The notes: a model not told the origin generated them from the sequence alone. A stretch of 64,000 nucleotides of DNA from Pseudorhodobacter antarcticus (GCA_945862435.1 CAMAXX010000007.1:46263-110262); one strand, 5' to 3'; shown: positions 8,427-17,852, numbered from the stretch's first letter. A program made the numbers and translations.

Positions 8427-10797
8427 GCCGAAAAACTCCCAGCAGCCGTGCAGGCGCCATTCCCGACAATCGCCAGGCAGGCCATGCGGCGGCCAGCGTT
8501 CCCGCCAGCAAAGCCAACCCGCCAAGCCGCAGATAATCCAGCCAGAACAGATACATGGGCAAGCGCCAGCCAAAGGCCTCGACATTGACCACCGCCAAAA
8601 GCGCCCACGCAAGCGCCAGCCCCAACGGCAGCCCCATAACGCCAGTCAGTGCCGCCAGAACGATGGCGCGCACCAAATCCAACGCGGCAAGCCGCTTGCG
8701 CGCCATCCCCAGCGCCCAAACCGGGGCCAGCATCGGCAGGCGCATATCGGCCAGTGTCAGAAGGCTCATCAGCATTGCAAACCCCGCCACCGCCAGCGTC
8801 AACACATTGAGCGCGCGCGTGACGGTAAAGGTGCGCTCGAACACTTGCAGCGACAAAGCCTTGATCGCGGCTTGGTCGATGATTGCACTGGCCTCTAGCC
8901 CTGCACGATCTTGCAATGCGGCGCGCAGGGCGGGGATGCCTTCGGGCGCCGCGCGCAGGCCAAAGCGCAGCGCAACGGCGTCTGGAAACGCAGCATCAAA
9001 AACAGCTTTGGCAACAATCACCTGCCCAATCGGATTGCCATAATCCCCATAAATCCCTACAATTGGCAAAGTCAGATCAGGCGTAATCCGCAGCGTATCG
9101 CCCAAACTTAGTCCTGCGCGGCGAAAAAGCTGCTCGTTTATCAAAGCGCCTTCGCGACGTTCCACAGTCTCCCAAGCTTTTGGTGCGCCGTCTAAAAAGC
9201 GCCAATTGTCGCGATAGGTCGCGTGGTCGATCACGCCGTAGATCTTTGCAAGTTGCCCTGCGACCACGCTGTCTGCTGACACAATCGGCAGCAGCGCCGT
9301 GGCATATTGGCCCGCCACATCTGCAATACGCGCGCCTTGGGCTTCGTCCATGGCCGATACATAAAGTTCAGACGCAAGGCGCTGATCCAGAAATCCCACA
9401 AAGGTCAGCCGAAAAGATGAAACCATCGTCGAGACGCCAACATTTGCCGCCATCGCCAGCATCAGCGCCATCAGGGCCAGTGACAGGCTGGGTAATTGTT
9501 GGCGTGTGTCGGCCCAAAACCACTGTGCCAAAGGGCCGCGCGCGCCCGCGCCGAAAAGGCGCAGAACCGATGAAAGTGCAGACGGCAAGGCTAGCGCGCC
9601 CCCAATCAACAGCGCGCCCAGCATCGCAAAGCCTGCAACCAACCCGTGCCCCCAAATGGCCAGACCGCCCGCAATCACCAAAAGCGTAAGTGCCGCAAAA
9701 ATCATTCCGTTTGTCCGCGCCAAGGCAAAGGCTTGGGGCTGGGCACTGGCGAGCAATGGCATCGCCGAAAGCGCCTTAAACGCCCCAGCCCCCGCAAGAG
9801 CCGCCCCGCCCATAGCAATGCCAAGGCTGGGCAGCCACCACTGATAGCGAAAGGCCAAACTACTGCCCAATTCTGCGCCATATAGCCCGCGCAAACTGAC
9901 TGCCACATCGGGCAGCAAGGCGGCGGCCACGATATATCCAAGACCCACGCCAATTGCCCCTGCAAGGGCGGCCAGAACCATCAATTCTGCCAGCATCAAC
10001 CCCATAATTGCCCGTAACGGCGCGCCCATTGCCCGCAGGCTGCGCACCATTACGCGGCGCTGTGCAAAGGCAAGACCAATCGCGCCGTGCACAATAAACA
10101 AGCCCACAGCAAAAGACAAAAAGCCAAAGGCCGTCAGGTTAAGATGAAAACTGTCTGTAAGACGCGCCACATCCGTCGCCTGTTGCGGCTGGGCTTGGGT
10201 CAAATGGGCGGCCACTTCGGCCAGTGGACGGCGGGTTATCGGCTGGGCTGCTGCGACAATTAGACGGTCTATTTGACCAATCCTGCCCAAAATGCGCTGT
10301 GCTGCGCCAATATCTGTGATCGCCACATCTGGGGCCATATCCGCGCGCGCAACACCCTTCAGGCCTTGGGGCAATTTGGCCAGAACATCTGCCCGCGCGA
10401 AAATTTGGCCTTCACCCAAGATAAACGCCGCAAAATCAGGAACGCCAGCACCGATCTGCAAGACAGTGCCTTGCGGCGCGGTCAGCGGATCAATTCCCAT
10501 TAGGGTGATCCCGGTAAAATCGCCTTCTATCACGGGCGAAACAAGCCAGCCTGCACGGCGCAGGGCAATATAGTCGTCCATATCCAAGATCTGTCCGCTT
10601 TTGGGCGTGATCTGACCAAATCGGGCCGTGTCCATTGTGCCTGCGGCGGTGGCATAACTGGCGCGCGCCTCGGTGTTGATGGCCTGAACACCCGCCCAAA
10701 GCGCCGTACCCAGCGCCAGCCCCGTAATCAGCGTGAACAACTGCAATGGGTTGCGCCGCCAATGACTGACCAGTGCGGCAAAAATCGCGCGTTTCAT
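8416..10797 (-). CDS. FtsX-like ABC transporter permease
   Basis: A large inner-membrane permease of 793 residues with the two-FtsX-domain layout: an N-terminal membrane segment (residues ~20-40), a long periplasmic domain, a first membrane bundle, a second internal signal-anchor-like segment, another periplasmic domain and a C-terminal three-helix bundle. This matches the MacB/LolC-type permeases paired with LolD-like ATPases. It starts at ATG 10797, overlapping the ATPase stop by 4 bases, and overlaps the lipocalin gene by 11 bases at its end, so all three are one operon. It probably handles a lipid or lipoprotein-like molecule at the outer face of the inner membrane; the substrate is unknown. 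Confidence 0.9.
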   Translation of the reverse strand: MKRAIFAALVSHWRRNPLQLFTLITGLALGTALWAGVQAINTEARASYATAAGTMDTARFGQITPKSGQILDMDDYIALRRAGWLVSPVIEGDFTGITLMGIDPLTAPQGTVLQIGAGVPDFAAFILGEGQIFARADVLAKLPQGLKGVARADMAPDVAITDIGAAQRILGRIGQIDRLIVAAAQPITRRPLAEVAAHLTQAQPQQATDVARLTDSFHLNLTAFGFLSFAVGLFIVHGAIGLAFAQRRVMVRSLRAMGAPLRAIMGLMLAELMVLAALAGAIGVGLGYIVAAALLPDVAVSLRGLYGAELGSSLAFRYQWWLPSLGIAMGGAALAGAGAFKALSAMPLLASAQPQAFALARTNGMIFAALTLLVIAGGLAIWGHGLVAGFAMLGALLIGGALALPSALSSVLRLFGAGARGPLAQWFWADTRQQLPSLSLALMALMLAMAANVGVSTMVSSFRLTFVGFLDQRLASELYVSAMDEAQGARIADVAGQYATALLPIVSADSVVAGQLAKIYGVIDHATYRDNWRFLDGAPKAWETVERREGALINEQLFRRAGLSLGDTLRITPDLTLPIVGIYGDYGNPIGQVIVAKAVFDAAFPDAVALRFGLRAAPEGIPALRAALQDRAGLEASAIIDQAAIKALSLQVFERTFTVTRALNVLTLAVAGFAMLMSLLTLADMRLPMLAPVWALGMARKRLAALDLVRAIVLAALTGVMGLPLGLALAWALLAVVNVEAFGWRLPMYLFWLDYLRLGGLALLAGTLAAAWPAWRLSGMAPARLLGVFRHER

Positions 10798-11438
10798 GCG
10801 ATTAGCCCGTTTGACAGATTCAAGCGCCTTGCCATTCGTGCGGCCAAACGCTGCGAATGGGTCACCAAAACCAACCCCGCCCGCGTTTCGGCAACCAATT
10901 CGCACAACAGGGCAAAGACGCCGTCAGATGCCGCCTCGTCCAGATTGCCCGTTGGCTCGTCTGCCAAAACCAGCTTTGGCTGGGCGGCTAATGTGCGCGC
11001 GATAGCTACCCGCTGCTGTTGCCCGCCTGACAAAGCCTCGGGGTATTTGGCCAAATGATCGGCAAGCCCTAAACGATATGCCAGACGCGTGCAAAGTGCA
11101 GCGTCATGCCGACCCGCAAGGCGCGCATGAAAGGCGATATTCGCCCCGACATCCAGCGAGGGGATCAAGTTGAATTGCTGAAAGATCACACCAACCACAT
11201 CTCGGCGCAGCTTGGCGCGCCCGCCGTCATCAAGGCCCGTCATCGCCACGCCGTCAATGACGACTTCCCCGTTATCGGCGCTGTCCAGCCCGCCAATCAA
11301 ATGCAGTAGCGTGCTTTTGCCCGACCCTGATTCCCCTGTGAGCGCCAGCATCTCGCCCGCGCGCAAATCAAAGGACACGCCACGAAGCACGGGTGCGTTT
11401 GGGTAGGATTTGGTTACGTTGTTAACATGCAATAGCAT
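10794..11438 (-). CDS. ABC transporter ATP-binding protein (LolD-like)
   Basis: The ATPase of the FtsX-type exporter. Walker A is GESGSGKST, the Q-loop lies in IFQQFNLIPSL, the signature is LSGGQQQR, Walker B is LVLADEPTGNLD and the switch histidine is in LVTHSQR. All catalytic elements are intact. The length, about 214 residues, fits the LolD/MacB ATPase class. I prefer ATG 11438, five bases after GGGGGTG; ATG 11450 is an in-frame alternative. It is the first gene of the ATPase-permease-lipocalin operon and is transcribed divergently from the rhodopsin gene, with a shared upstream region of about 170 bases. Confidence 0.92.
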   Translation of the reverse strand: MLLHVNNVTKSYPNAPVLRGVSFDLRAGEMLALTGESGSGKSTLLHLIGGLDSADNGEVVIDGVAMTGLDDGGRAKLRRDVVGVIFQQFNLIPSLDVGANIAFHARLAGRHDAALCTRLAYRLGLADHLAKYPEALSGGQQQRVAIARTLAAQPKLVLADEPTGNLDEAASDGVFALLCELVAETRAGLVLVTHSQRLAARMARRLNLSNGLIA

Positions 11439-11551
11439 CTTCACCCCCATACACAGGTAACCCGTAGCTTGGCAAAGAAAAGGGCGCGCAAGCGCTGCAC
11501 ATGCCGTTGCATCCGCCCCCGTTAAAGATGGGGAATTACCCAAAGGATAGC

Positions 11552-11579
11552 TTGAAACATGAGATTTAAGGGCTAACTC
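11552..11579 (+). promoter_or_regulatory. Possible promoter of the rhodopsin gene
   Basis: TTGAAA (11552-11557) and TAACTC (11574-11579) are separated by 16 bases and lie 27 bases upstream of the start codon. The -10 match is poor, so this is only a candidate. Confidence 0.25.
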
Positions 11580-11606
11580 TAACTTACGGAATTATAGGGA
11601 AATTTC

Positions 11607-12362
11607 ATGGAAACTATGTCTCTTGGTCAGTATGACCTTATTTACAATGCTTTCTCATTCGCGCTTGCAGCGATGATGGCGGCGACGCTGTTTTTTTGGT
11701 TTGGCAGATCGCAAGTGGCGGATGCCTATAAAACTGCAATGACTGTAACGGGATTGGTTACATTTATCGCGGCGTATCATTATCTCCGTATCTCGCAAAG
11801 CTGGGTTGATGCCTACACCGTGATAAATGGCACGGTGACGGCATCGGGCGTTGGGTTCAATGACGCCTACCGCTATGTGGACTGGTTTCTGACTGTGCCA
11901 TTGTTGCTGGTCGAATTGATCCTTGTTATGGGTCTAAGCAGTCAGGAAACCTCGTCAAAAGCTATTCGTCTTGGCCTTTTGGCTGCGTTGATGGTGGGTC
12001 TAGGCTACCCGGGCGAGATCGCCGATGTCGCATCCGGACGCTGGATGTGGGGCGGTTTGGCGATGATCCCATTCATTTGGATCGTCTATGAATTGTTTGT
12101 CGGTCTGAGCCAGTCGGTGGCACAGCAACCTGCAAGCGCGCGCGGATTGGTCAAAGCGGCCATCTGGGTGACCGTTTTGTCATGGTCTTTCTACCCCGTG
12201 GTGTTCTTTGCGGGCGCAATCGGTATTGGGGGCACAACAGCCCTGACCGTGGTTCAGGTCGGCTATACGATCGCTGATCTGGTCGCAAAAGCGGCCTTTG
12301 GCGTGCTGATATTTATGATCGCTGTCCGCAAGTCCCAAGCGGACATTGGCAAATCGGCCTAG
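11607..12362 (+). CDS. Xanthorhodopsin-like light-driven proton pump
   Basis: A seven-helix microbial rhodopsin of 251 residues that binds retinal and pumps protons outward in light. Helix C reads YRYVDWFLTVPLLLVE, giving the DTE pump motif (Asp92, Thr96, Glu103). Leu100 at the spectral-tuning site predicts green absorption. His58 matches the Asp-partner histidine of proteorhodopsins. Helix G has IADLVAK with the retinal-binding Lys228. Gly149 in RWMWGGL aligns with Gly178 of Gloeobacter rhodopsin, the glycine that leaves room for a carotenoid antenna. The start has AGGGA six bases upstream. No retinal or carotenoid synthesis gene lies in the window, so retinal must be made elsewhere. Confidence 0.97.
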   Translation: METMSLGQYDLIYNAFSFALAAMMAATLFFWFGRSQVADAYKTAMTVTGLVTFIAAYHYLRISQSWVDAYTVINGTVTASGVGFNDAYRYVDWFLTVPLLLVELILVMGLSSQETSSKAIRLGLLAALMVGLGYPGEIADVASGRWMWGGLAMIPFIWIVYELFVGLSQSVAQQPASARGLVKAAIWVTVLSWSFYPVVFFAGAIGIGGTTALTVVQVGYTIADLVAKAAFGVLIFMIAVRKSQADIGKSA

Positions 12363-12378
12363 TCGCTGAAAAAATCAC

Positions 12379-12401
12379 TGGTGGCGGCCGTTTCGCCACC
12401 A
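12379..12401 (+). terminator. Stem-loop after the rhodopsin gene
   Basis: An 8-bp perfect stem (tggtggcg / cgccacca) with a 7-base loop begins 17 bases after the stop. There is no T-run behind it, so it may terminate weakly or stabilise the mRNA end. Confidence 0.5.
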
Positions 12402-12767
12402 GACCCATTTGAAGAGCTGATCGGGTCAATGTAGCCCGATTGATTTTGCCAACATCAGTTCTGAAATGGCGCATTGGTTGGGGGCATGTTTCGAAATTGT
12501 GCCTCGTTGGGCAAATGAAATTCGCCGCATCGGCGCAGGCCCCGCACATATAGATCCGATACAGATCGGTCGCTGTGCAAGCACACGCGCCTATCCGCAG
12601 GCAGCTATGCTGCTAAGGATAGTTGAGGGACGTGAACAACAGACAAATGCCGAGAGGATATTTAACGGCCACGGGATGGCACACTGCGCTGATTATTAAT
12701 AACTGCCTCATTCACCGAAGAAATGCGCGCAGCGCCTAAGAGGCGCGAACGCCCCCTAGGCCTTGGA
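12402..12767. other. Gap after rhodopsin; nothing recognised
   Basis: About 365 bases between two converging genes. A 77-codon plus-strand frame (12466-12699) has no ribosome-binding site and no recognisable content. A short GC-rich palindromic patch (gaggcgcgaacgccccc) is present near 12740. Confidence 0.5.
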
Positions 12768-13748
12768 CTATTCGCGCGCACGCCGCCCACCGCGGCGCCC
12801 CGATGTGGCGGCGCTGGCTGCGGCAGATGCTTCGGCAAATGTGGCACCTGCCTCGACTGCTTCTAAAACACGGGCAAAGCGGATCCATTCGCCGCCATTG
12901 GCATCGTGGTTCATCAGCATATTTGCGGCGCGAATCGCCTCCATTTCCACTTGGCGGACGGGGTTCATGATGGCGCTGGTCATGCCTGCGCCAATCGCCA
13001 TTGGCAAAAACGCCGCGTTGATCCCGTGGCGATGCGGCAGGCCAAAGCTGATGTTTGATGCGCCGCAGGTCGTGTTCACGCCCAACTCCTCGCGCAGGCG
13101 GCGCACCAGTGCGAATACCTGATTTCCCGCCGTTGACATTGCCCCAATTGGCATCACCAAAGGATCCACCACGATATCATGCGCGGGAATGCCAAAATCG
13201 GCGGCGCGCTGCACAATTTTCTTGGCCACAGCAAAACGCACGTCAGGGTCTTGGGAAATGCCCGTGTCATCGTTGGAAATCGCCACCACAGGCACGTTGT
13301 ATTTCTTGACCAAAGGCAGCACCAATTCCAGCCGATCTTCCTCGCCCGTCACGGAATTCAGCAGGGGCCGGCCTTCGCAGGCCATCAGACCCGCTTCCAA
13401 AGCGCCAGGAACCGAGCTGTCGATGCACAAAGGAACATCGACAACCTCTTGAATGCGCAGGATCAAATCACGCATCAGGGGCGGTTCGACAAAGTTATTG
13501 TCGGCATACCGCGGGTCAAGCGCCATTTTGTTGGTAAACACCGCGCCCGAATTCACGTCCAGAACGGTCGCCCCGCAGGCCACCTGTTCCAGCGCATCGC
13601 GCAGAACGGTGTCAAAATTGCCCATTTCCAATTCGGCGGCCAGTTTCTTTCGCCCCGTAGGGTTGATCCGTTCGCCAATGACGCAAAAAGGCTCGTCAAA
13701 TCCGATCACGACGGTTTTGGTTTTTGATTCGATCACTGTGCGCGTCAT
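12768..13748 (-). CDS. Methyltetrahydrofolate:corrinoid methyltransferase (pterin-binding)
   Basis: A TIM-barrel pterin-binding enzyme of 326 residues that moves a methyl group between tetrahydrofolate and a corrinoid protein. The N-terminal FCVIGERINPTGRKK motif and CIDSSVPGALEAGL, SNDDTGI, VVDPLVMPIG and GASNISFGLPHR segments match the MeTr/AcsE-like group and the related domain of MetH. The last 25 residues form a low-complexity basic tail (ATSGRRGGRRARE). AAAGGAG precedes the ATG. It is the third gene of a set with a small 'virulence factor' family protein and a MetF-like reductase, indicating a methyl-group oxidation route. No corrinoid protein is encoded in the window, so the acceptor is encoded elsewhere. 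Confidence 0.9.
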   Translation of the reverse strand: MTRTVIESKTKTVVIGFDEPFCVIGERINPTGRKKLAAELEMGNFDTVLRDALEQVACGATVLDVNSGAVFTNKMALDPRYADNNFVEPPLMRDLILRIQEVVDVPLCIDSSVPGALEAGLMACEGRPLLNSVTGEEDRLELVLPLVKKYNVPVVAISNDDTGISQDPDVRFAVAKKIVQRAADFGIPAHDIVVDPLVMPIGAMSTAGNQVFALVRRLREELGVNTTCGASNISFGLPHRHGINAAFLPMAIGAGMTSAIMNPVRQVEMEAIRAANMLMNHDANGGEWIRFARVLEAVEAGATFAEASAAASAATSGRRGGRRARE

Positions 13749-13778
13749 GGCGGCTCCTTTAAATTATGCAGCAGGCTG

Positions 13779-14687
13779 TCAGACTGCGGGTTGGCAGTCG
13801 GGCCCGCCGTTTTCCGCCGCCCAGGTGGCATTGGTCTTGATCCCGCCTAGCGGGAAAAAGTGCACTTGTTCAATGGCGAAATTGGGATTTTTAGCTTTGT
13901 GGGCGGCAAGGCCCGCAATTACGTCGTCCGGGTTATAGGGCAGCAACAGCTTGGTCACATCCATCGCCCGCTTTTGCAGCACGCGCAATGATGCGCCCAC
14001 GCCGCAAGCAATGGCAAATTTGATCAGCGTTTGCAGTTTGGCTGGCCCTGCAATGCCAATGTGCACAGGCAGACCAACGCCTTCGTCGCTTAGGCGTTGA
14101 ACCCAATCTATCACGGGCTGCGCTTCAAAACAGAACTGCGTCGCCATCGCCATTTTGGCATCGGTGCGCTGCGAGAACGCGTATTTCCAGCGCGCGGCTT
14201 CCATCACGGCGCGGTCAGACCCGTCTGGGTCGATATCTTTATTTCCTTCGGGGTGGCCCGCCACGTGCAGGCGGTCAAACCCATCAAAGGCCCCTGATTC
14301 GAGAAGTTGCATCGATGTGGCATAATCGCCCGCAGGTGCAGGCACCCCGCCCGCCAGCAGCAGTCCCTCGTGCACGCCCACGTCTTTATAGCGCGATACC
14401 CAGTCGCCCAGCGTGGCGCGATCTTTGATGATGCGGGCAGGAAAATGCGGCATCACCGTGTAACCTTCGCCAACAATGCGCGCAGCAGTGGCAACCATGT
14501 CTTCAATCGGTGTGCCCTCGATATGGGCCACGTAAACTCTTGTTCCCAAAGGCAGAATGGCGCGGAAATCTTCGACCTTTTCGGCAGTGCGCGGCATCAC
14601 TTCGATAGAATATCCTGCCAGAAACGCTTCGACATCAGCGTTGTGCGCGCGCGGCGCGCTTTCGGATTTGAAATTGAACAAGGCCAT
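13779..14687 (-). CDS. metF: Methylenetetrahydrofolate reductase (MetF family)
   Basis: A flavin-dependent TIM-barrel enzyme that interconverts methylene- and methyl-tetrahydrofolate. Visible family signs are the substrate-barrel strands IEVMPRT, VYVAHIEG, LLLAGGVPAP and VAGHPEGN, followed by QFCFEAQPVIDWVQRL and HIGIAGPAKLQTLIKFA. The length of about 302 residues is normal. ATG 14687 is preferred because the GGGGGG ribosome-binding site is eight bases away; ATG 14693 would be only two bases from it. It sits between the small family protein and the methyltransferase gene and likely runs in the oxidative direction for methyl-group catabolism rather than for methionine synthesis, which is inference from the context. 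Confidence 0.88.
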   Translation of the reverse strand: MALFNFKSESAPRAHNADVEAFLAGYSIEVMPRTAEKVEDFRAILPLGTRVYVAHIEGTPIEDMVATAARIVGEGYTVMPHFPARIIKDRATLGDWVSRYKDVGVHEGLLLAGGVPAPAGDYATSMQLLESGAFDGFDRLHVAGHPEGNKDIDPDGSDRAVMEAARWKYAFSQRTDAKMAMATQFCFEAQPVIDWVQRLSDEGVGLPVHIGIAGPAKLQTLIKFAIACGVGASLRVLQKRAMDVTKLLLPYNPDDVIAGLAAHKAKNPNFAIEQVHFFPLGGIKTNATWAAENGGPDCQPAV

Positions 14688-14710
14688 GGCCATTTCCCCC
14701 CAGAATTCAA

Positions 14711-15019
14711 CTAGTTTTGTGGTGCTTCCCAACCGTCATTGGCAATCAGCACCTTGATGCGGTCTATATCATAGCCCGCGTCAAGGCGCGCCGCCTCTGC
14801 GCGGGCAACCTCATCGGATTCGCCGCCAACCTCATAAGCTGGTGCTTTGCGCCATTCGGCCAAATATGCATCGGCATCTTTCGCGCCAATCTTCATCGCG
14901 CAGCGGTCGATTGCCTGTTCAAAGCGTTCAGGAAGCTGCACTTTTGATGCGCTGCGCCCCTTGCCCACGATCACCTGCGCAGGAATATCGCGCCAATAAA
15001 CCACCACCACATTTGCCAT
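14711..15019 (-). CDS. 'Virulence factor' family small protein (one-carbon gene set)
   Basis: A protein of 102 residues that begins MANVVVVYWRDIPAQVIVG and ends with KVLIANDGWEAPQN, features of the family usually labelled virulence factor. The label is historical; in this group of bacteria the gene regularly sits upstream of MetF- and MeTr-like genes, and no biochemical role is established. I chose ATG 15019, which has a GGGGCGA site upstream; the frame is open further upstream but that part shows no conserved start. It lies 23 bases upstream of the reductase gene, so the three genes are probably one transcript. Confidence 0.75.
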   Translation of the reverse strand: MANVVVVYWRDIPAQVIVGKGRSASKVQLPERFEQAIDRCAMKIGAKDADAYLAEWRKAPAYEVGGESDEVARAEAARLDAGYDIDRIKVLIANDGWEAPQN

Positions 15020-15182
15020 ATTCGCCCCCAGAGTTGCCCGTATGTAAGCATCATTTGCGCCCCGCCATAGCAGGTTTTCGACCAAAGCCATAGCTTTGGC
15101 GACGAATACCTGTCGCTTTTCGTCCACTAGACAGCCCCCATGAAGCGGGTTACCCTTGGTGCAACCACTGATGGAGGGCGAC

Positions 15183-16322
15183 ATGACGCCCACGCGTCCC
15201 CAAGGGGCGGACGCACCGCAAAACGTGATTGAGGCGGCATCCACCGTCTCTCCGCTAGCGCAAACGCCTGCCCTGCCTATGCCTGCTTCGGGGCAGCTTT
15301 ATGCTGCGGTCGATTTGGGCACAAATTCGTGCCGTATGCTGATTGCCCAGCCCAAGGGCAGTCAGTTTGTAATATTGGACAGTTTTTCCAAAACTGTGCA
15401 GCTTGGCGCGGGGCTAGAGGCATCTGGCCGGCTGTCGCGCGCATCTATGCAGCGCACCTTGCAGGCGTTGCACATCTGCCAAAGGAAAATGGAGGCGCTT
15501 GGCGTGACCAGAATGCGCCTGGTCGCGACCGAGGCGTGCAGGCGCGCGCGCAATGGGCGCGACTTTATGCGCCAGATCAAACGCGAAACGGGCCTGTATT
15601 TCGAGATTATTAAGGCCGAGGAAGAGGCGCGGCTGGCGGTGATTTCCTGCGCGCCCTTGGTTCTGCCTGATACCGAGCAGCTTTTGGTCGTTGATATTGG
15701 GGGCGGGTCAACCGAACTGGTCTGGGTGGATATCTCGAACGTGGCCCCAAATCAGCGCGCGCAATCCATCATGCGGCTGCATTCGGGCTTTGGCGCGCAG
15801 GCGCAGGGCGGCGCGCGGGTGGTGGATTGGATATCCATCCCCCTTGGTGTTGCCACCCTGAAAGACCAGTTCCACGATGTCGAAGACGATGGCGCGCGCT
15901 TTGCTTTGATGAGTTGGTTTTTTGAAGAACAGCTTGCCAATTTCTCGCCCTATAATTCTGCCCAAGCGCGCGCTGGGTTCCAGATTATTGGCACATCGGG
16001 CACGGTGACGACTGTGGCGGCGTCCTTTCTTGGCCTAAAACGCTATGACCGCGCCAAGGTGGACGGGCTGCATATGACATCAGACCAGATTCATTCGGTG
16101 ATCCGCGAATATCTGACCTTGGGGCCAGAAGGGCGAAGGCGTGATCCGCGCATTGGGCGCGACCGACATACGCTGATTATGTCGGGGGCGGCTATCCTTC
16201 AGGCGCTGATGCGGATATGGCCTACCGATAAGTTATCCGTGGCAGATCGCGGCCTGCGCGAGGGGCTGCTTTATGCACAAATGAGCGCGGATGGCGTGTT
16301 AGAGGATGGGCCGTTTCTATGA
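15183..16322 (+). CDS. Exopolyphosphatase / pppGpp phosphohydrolase (Ppx/GppA)
   Basis: An ASKHA-fold phosphatase of 379 residues that hydrolyses polyphosphate or pppGpp. The phosphate-binding motifs are [14 protein letters not shown] and [13 protein letters not shown], and the [12 protein letters not shown] segment marks the second lobe. The length matches the short two-domain form without the C-terminal HD extension. The ATG at 15183 has GGAGGG five bases upstream; the first ~35 residues are a variable leader. It overlaps the next gene, rlmE, by ATGA. Ppx/GppA and RlmE are a common pair in this family of bacteria. Confidence 0.93.
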   Translation: MTPTRPQGADAPQNVIEAASTVSPLAQTPALPMPASGQLYAAVDLGTNSCRMLIAQPKGSQFVILDSFSKTVQLGAGLEASGRLSRASMQRTLQALHICQRKMEALGVTRMRLVATEACRRARNGRDFMRQIKRETGLYFEIIKAEEEARLAVISCAPLVLPDTEQLLVVDIGGGSTELVWVDISNVAPNQRAQSIMRLHSGFGAQAQGGARVVDWISIPLGVATLKDQFHDVEDDGARFALMSWFFEEQLANFSPYNSAQARAGFQIIGTSGTVTTVAASFLGLKRYDRAKVDGLHMTSDQIHSVIREYLTLGPEGRRRDPRIGRDRHTLIMSGAAILQALMRIWPTDKLSVADRGLREGLLYAQMSADGVLEDGPFL

Positions 16323-17077
16323 CCGACAATAAAGGCGAAAAAAACACCTCGGGGCGCGGTCAGCGCGATTTGCGCGTGCGGGTGAAAACCGCCAAAGGGC
16401 GCAAGCTGTCCTCGACGCTATGGCTGGAACGGCAGCTTAATGACCCTTACGTGCAACGCGCCAAAAAGGACGGGTATCGCGGCCGCGCGGCCTATAAGAT
16501 TATGGAATTAGATGACAAATACGGCTTTTTAAAACCTGGCTCGCGGGTGGTGGATTTGGGTTGCGCGCCAGGTGGGTGGTGCCAAATTGCCGTGCCGCGC
16601 GTCAATGCACTGGGTGACCACGTGAACAAACCCATTGGCACGATTTTGGGTATTGATTTGCAAGTTGTCGAACCCATTGCTGGCTGCCAGTTGCACCAAT
16701 TGGATTTTCTGGAAGATGGCGCGGATGAAAAGGTCAAGGAATGGCTGGGCGGCAAGGCGGATGTGGTGTTGTCGGACATGGCCGCTGCCGCATCGGGCCA
16801 TAAAGGAACCGACCATTTGCGCATTATTGCGCTGATCGAGGCGGCGCTGGTCTTTGCCTTTGACGTTCTGGACGAAGGCGGCACTTTTGTTGCCAAAGTG
16901 CTGGCGGGTGGCGCAGAAAATGAAATGCAAGTCCAGCTAAAACGCGCCTTTACGAAAGTTGCCAATGTCAAACCGCCTGCGTCCCGCGCAGATAGTTCGG
17001 AAAAATTCGTCGTGGCAACGGGATTTCGCGGCAGCAAATTTGCGCCCCAACCTGATCCGCGAGATCTGTCGGTTTAG
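16319..17077 (+). CDS. rlmE: 23S rRNA (uridine-2'-O)-methyltransferase RlmE (FtsJ)
   Basis: An S-adenosylmethionine-dependent methyltransferase of 252 residues that modifies U2552 in the A-loop of 23S rRNA and helps late assembly of the large subunit. The SAM motif is [13 protein letters not shown], and the K-D-K-E tetrad is supported by [21 protein letters not shown] and SSEKFVVA. A basic N-terminal extension of about 45 residues precedes the catalytic core. The start codon overlaps the Ppx/GppA stop as ATGA, so translation is coupled. Confidence 0.95.
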   Translation: MTDNKGEKNTSGRGQRDLRVRVKTAKGRKLSSTLWLERQLNDPYVQRAKKDGYRGRAAYKIMELDDKYGFLKPGSRVVDLGCAPGGWCQIAVPRVNALGDHVNKPIGTILGIDLQVVEPIAGCQLHQLDFLEDGADEKVKEWLGGKADVVLSDMAAAASGHKGTDHLRIIALIEAALVFAFDVLDEGGTFVAKVLAGGAENEMQVQLKRAFTKVANVKPPASRADSSEKFVVATGFRGSKFAPQPDPRDLSV

Positions 17078-17180
17078 GGCAAAGGGGCCTGTGCGGCTGA
17101 TTTAAGCGGCCACCGCCGCCCTATACAAGACGTTTGGAAAAAACAATCCGTCGAGATTCTTGTTTTCACAAATATCCTTA

Positions 17181-17228
17181 ACGGGTTGACGCAACAACGG
17201 GTTGACGCAACAACGGGTTGACGCAACG
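17181..17228. repeat. 16-bp intergenic tandem repeat, 3 copies
   Basis: Unit acgggttgacgcaaca. Copies 17181-17196 and 17197-17212 are identical, and the third (17213-17228) differs only in its last base. The array lies between the 3' ends of rlmE and the DUF882 gene and is not coding in either. Confidence 0.93.
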
Positions 17229-17270
17229 CGCGCGTGGGCGCCCCCTTCGATCCCGCCCATTGTTACGGCC

Positions 17271-17852
17271 TTAGCCGCCCCAATGGCGCACCGATCCGCA
17301 GTCCATGTGCACAAAGTTCGACCGGCTGTAACGGCCAACCCCGCCCGCGCCACACGCCTCGGCAGCTTTGGCAAGGTCTTTCATGCTGCGCGAACCCAAG
17401 CGCAAATCGGCGGCTTGACCGCGCAAATGCAGCGAATTGCGCGCAACGCCGCGCGAATTTTCGCGCAGCATCGCGTTGGTTTCTGGGCTGCGATAGCCCG
17501 ACAGCAGCATATAGGCCTCATCGGCATCGGTCAGCCGATGGGCTGCTGCCATAATGTCAAAGTTGTGCGGATCCATCTTGACCGCTTTGTCATTGCGCCA
17601 ATCGCGCATGAAATAGTTGATTTCCTTCAACACTTGCGGGATGTATTCGCCTTCGATCCAGTAGATCGCATCGAGGCTTTCACCCGTGCGGCCAGAATAC
17701 ATCCGCAGGCGGCGAATATCGCCAGCGCCGCGCAAAATGCCAAAAGCGTTTGCATAGGTAGGCGCCGCAATTACAGTCGTGGCCGCAAATACGCCCAAAA
17801 GTTTGCGCCGCGAGATCAGCGAGCCGTTCGATGCTGTTTTGGTATCAGTCAT
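17271..17852 (-). CDS. DUF882/YcbK-like murein endopeptidase-like protein, Tat-exported
   Basis: A periplasmic protein of 193 residues of the DUF882 group, related to M15 peptidoglycan peptidases. A twin-arginine signal (SRRKLLGVFAATTVIA) occupies residues 15-35. Zinc-ligand motifs are visible: SLHLRGQAADLRL (HxxGxAxD) and the C-terminal HMDCG, with SGYRSPETN before them, all in the expected order. The likely role is trimming of peptide cross-links in the cell wall. It is transcribed divergently from an L,D-transpeptidase gene, an arrangement that also suggests wall remodelling. Export in folded form through Tat fits a metal-loaded enzyme. Confidence 0.9.
   Translation of the reverse strand: MTDTKTASNGSLISRRKLLGVFAATTVIAAPTYANAFGILRGAGDIRRLRMYSGRTGESLDAIYWIEGEYIPQVLKEINYFMRDWRNDKAVKMDPHNFDIMAAAHRLTDADEAYMLLSGYRSPETNAMLRENSRGVARNSLHLRGQAADLRLGSRSMKDLAKAAEACGAGGVGRYSRSNFVHMDCGSVRHWGG

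Noticed and set aside
17181..17228. Repeat array as a replication-origin iteron or CRISPR
   Set aside because: Units are directly abutting with no spacers, only three copies, and no replication initiator gene is near.
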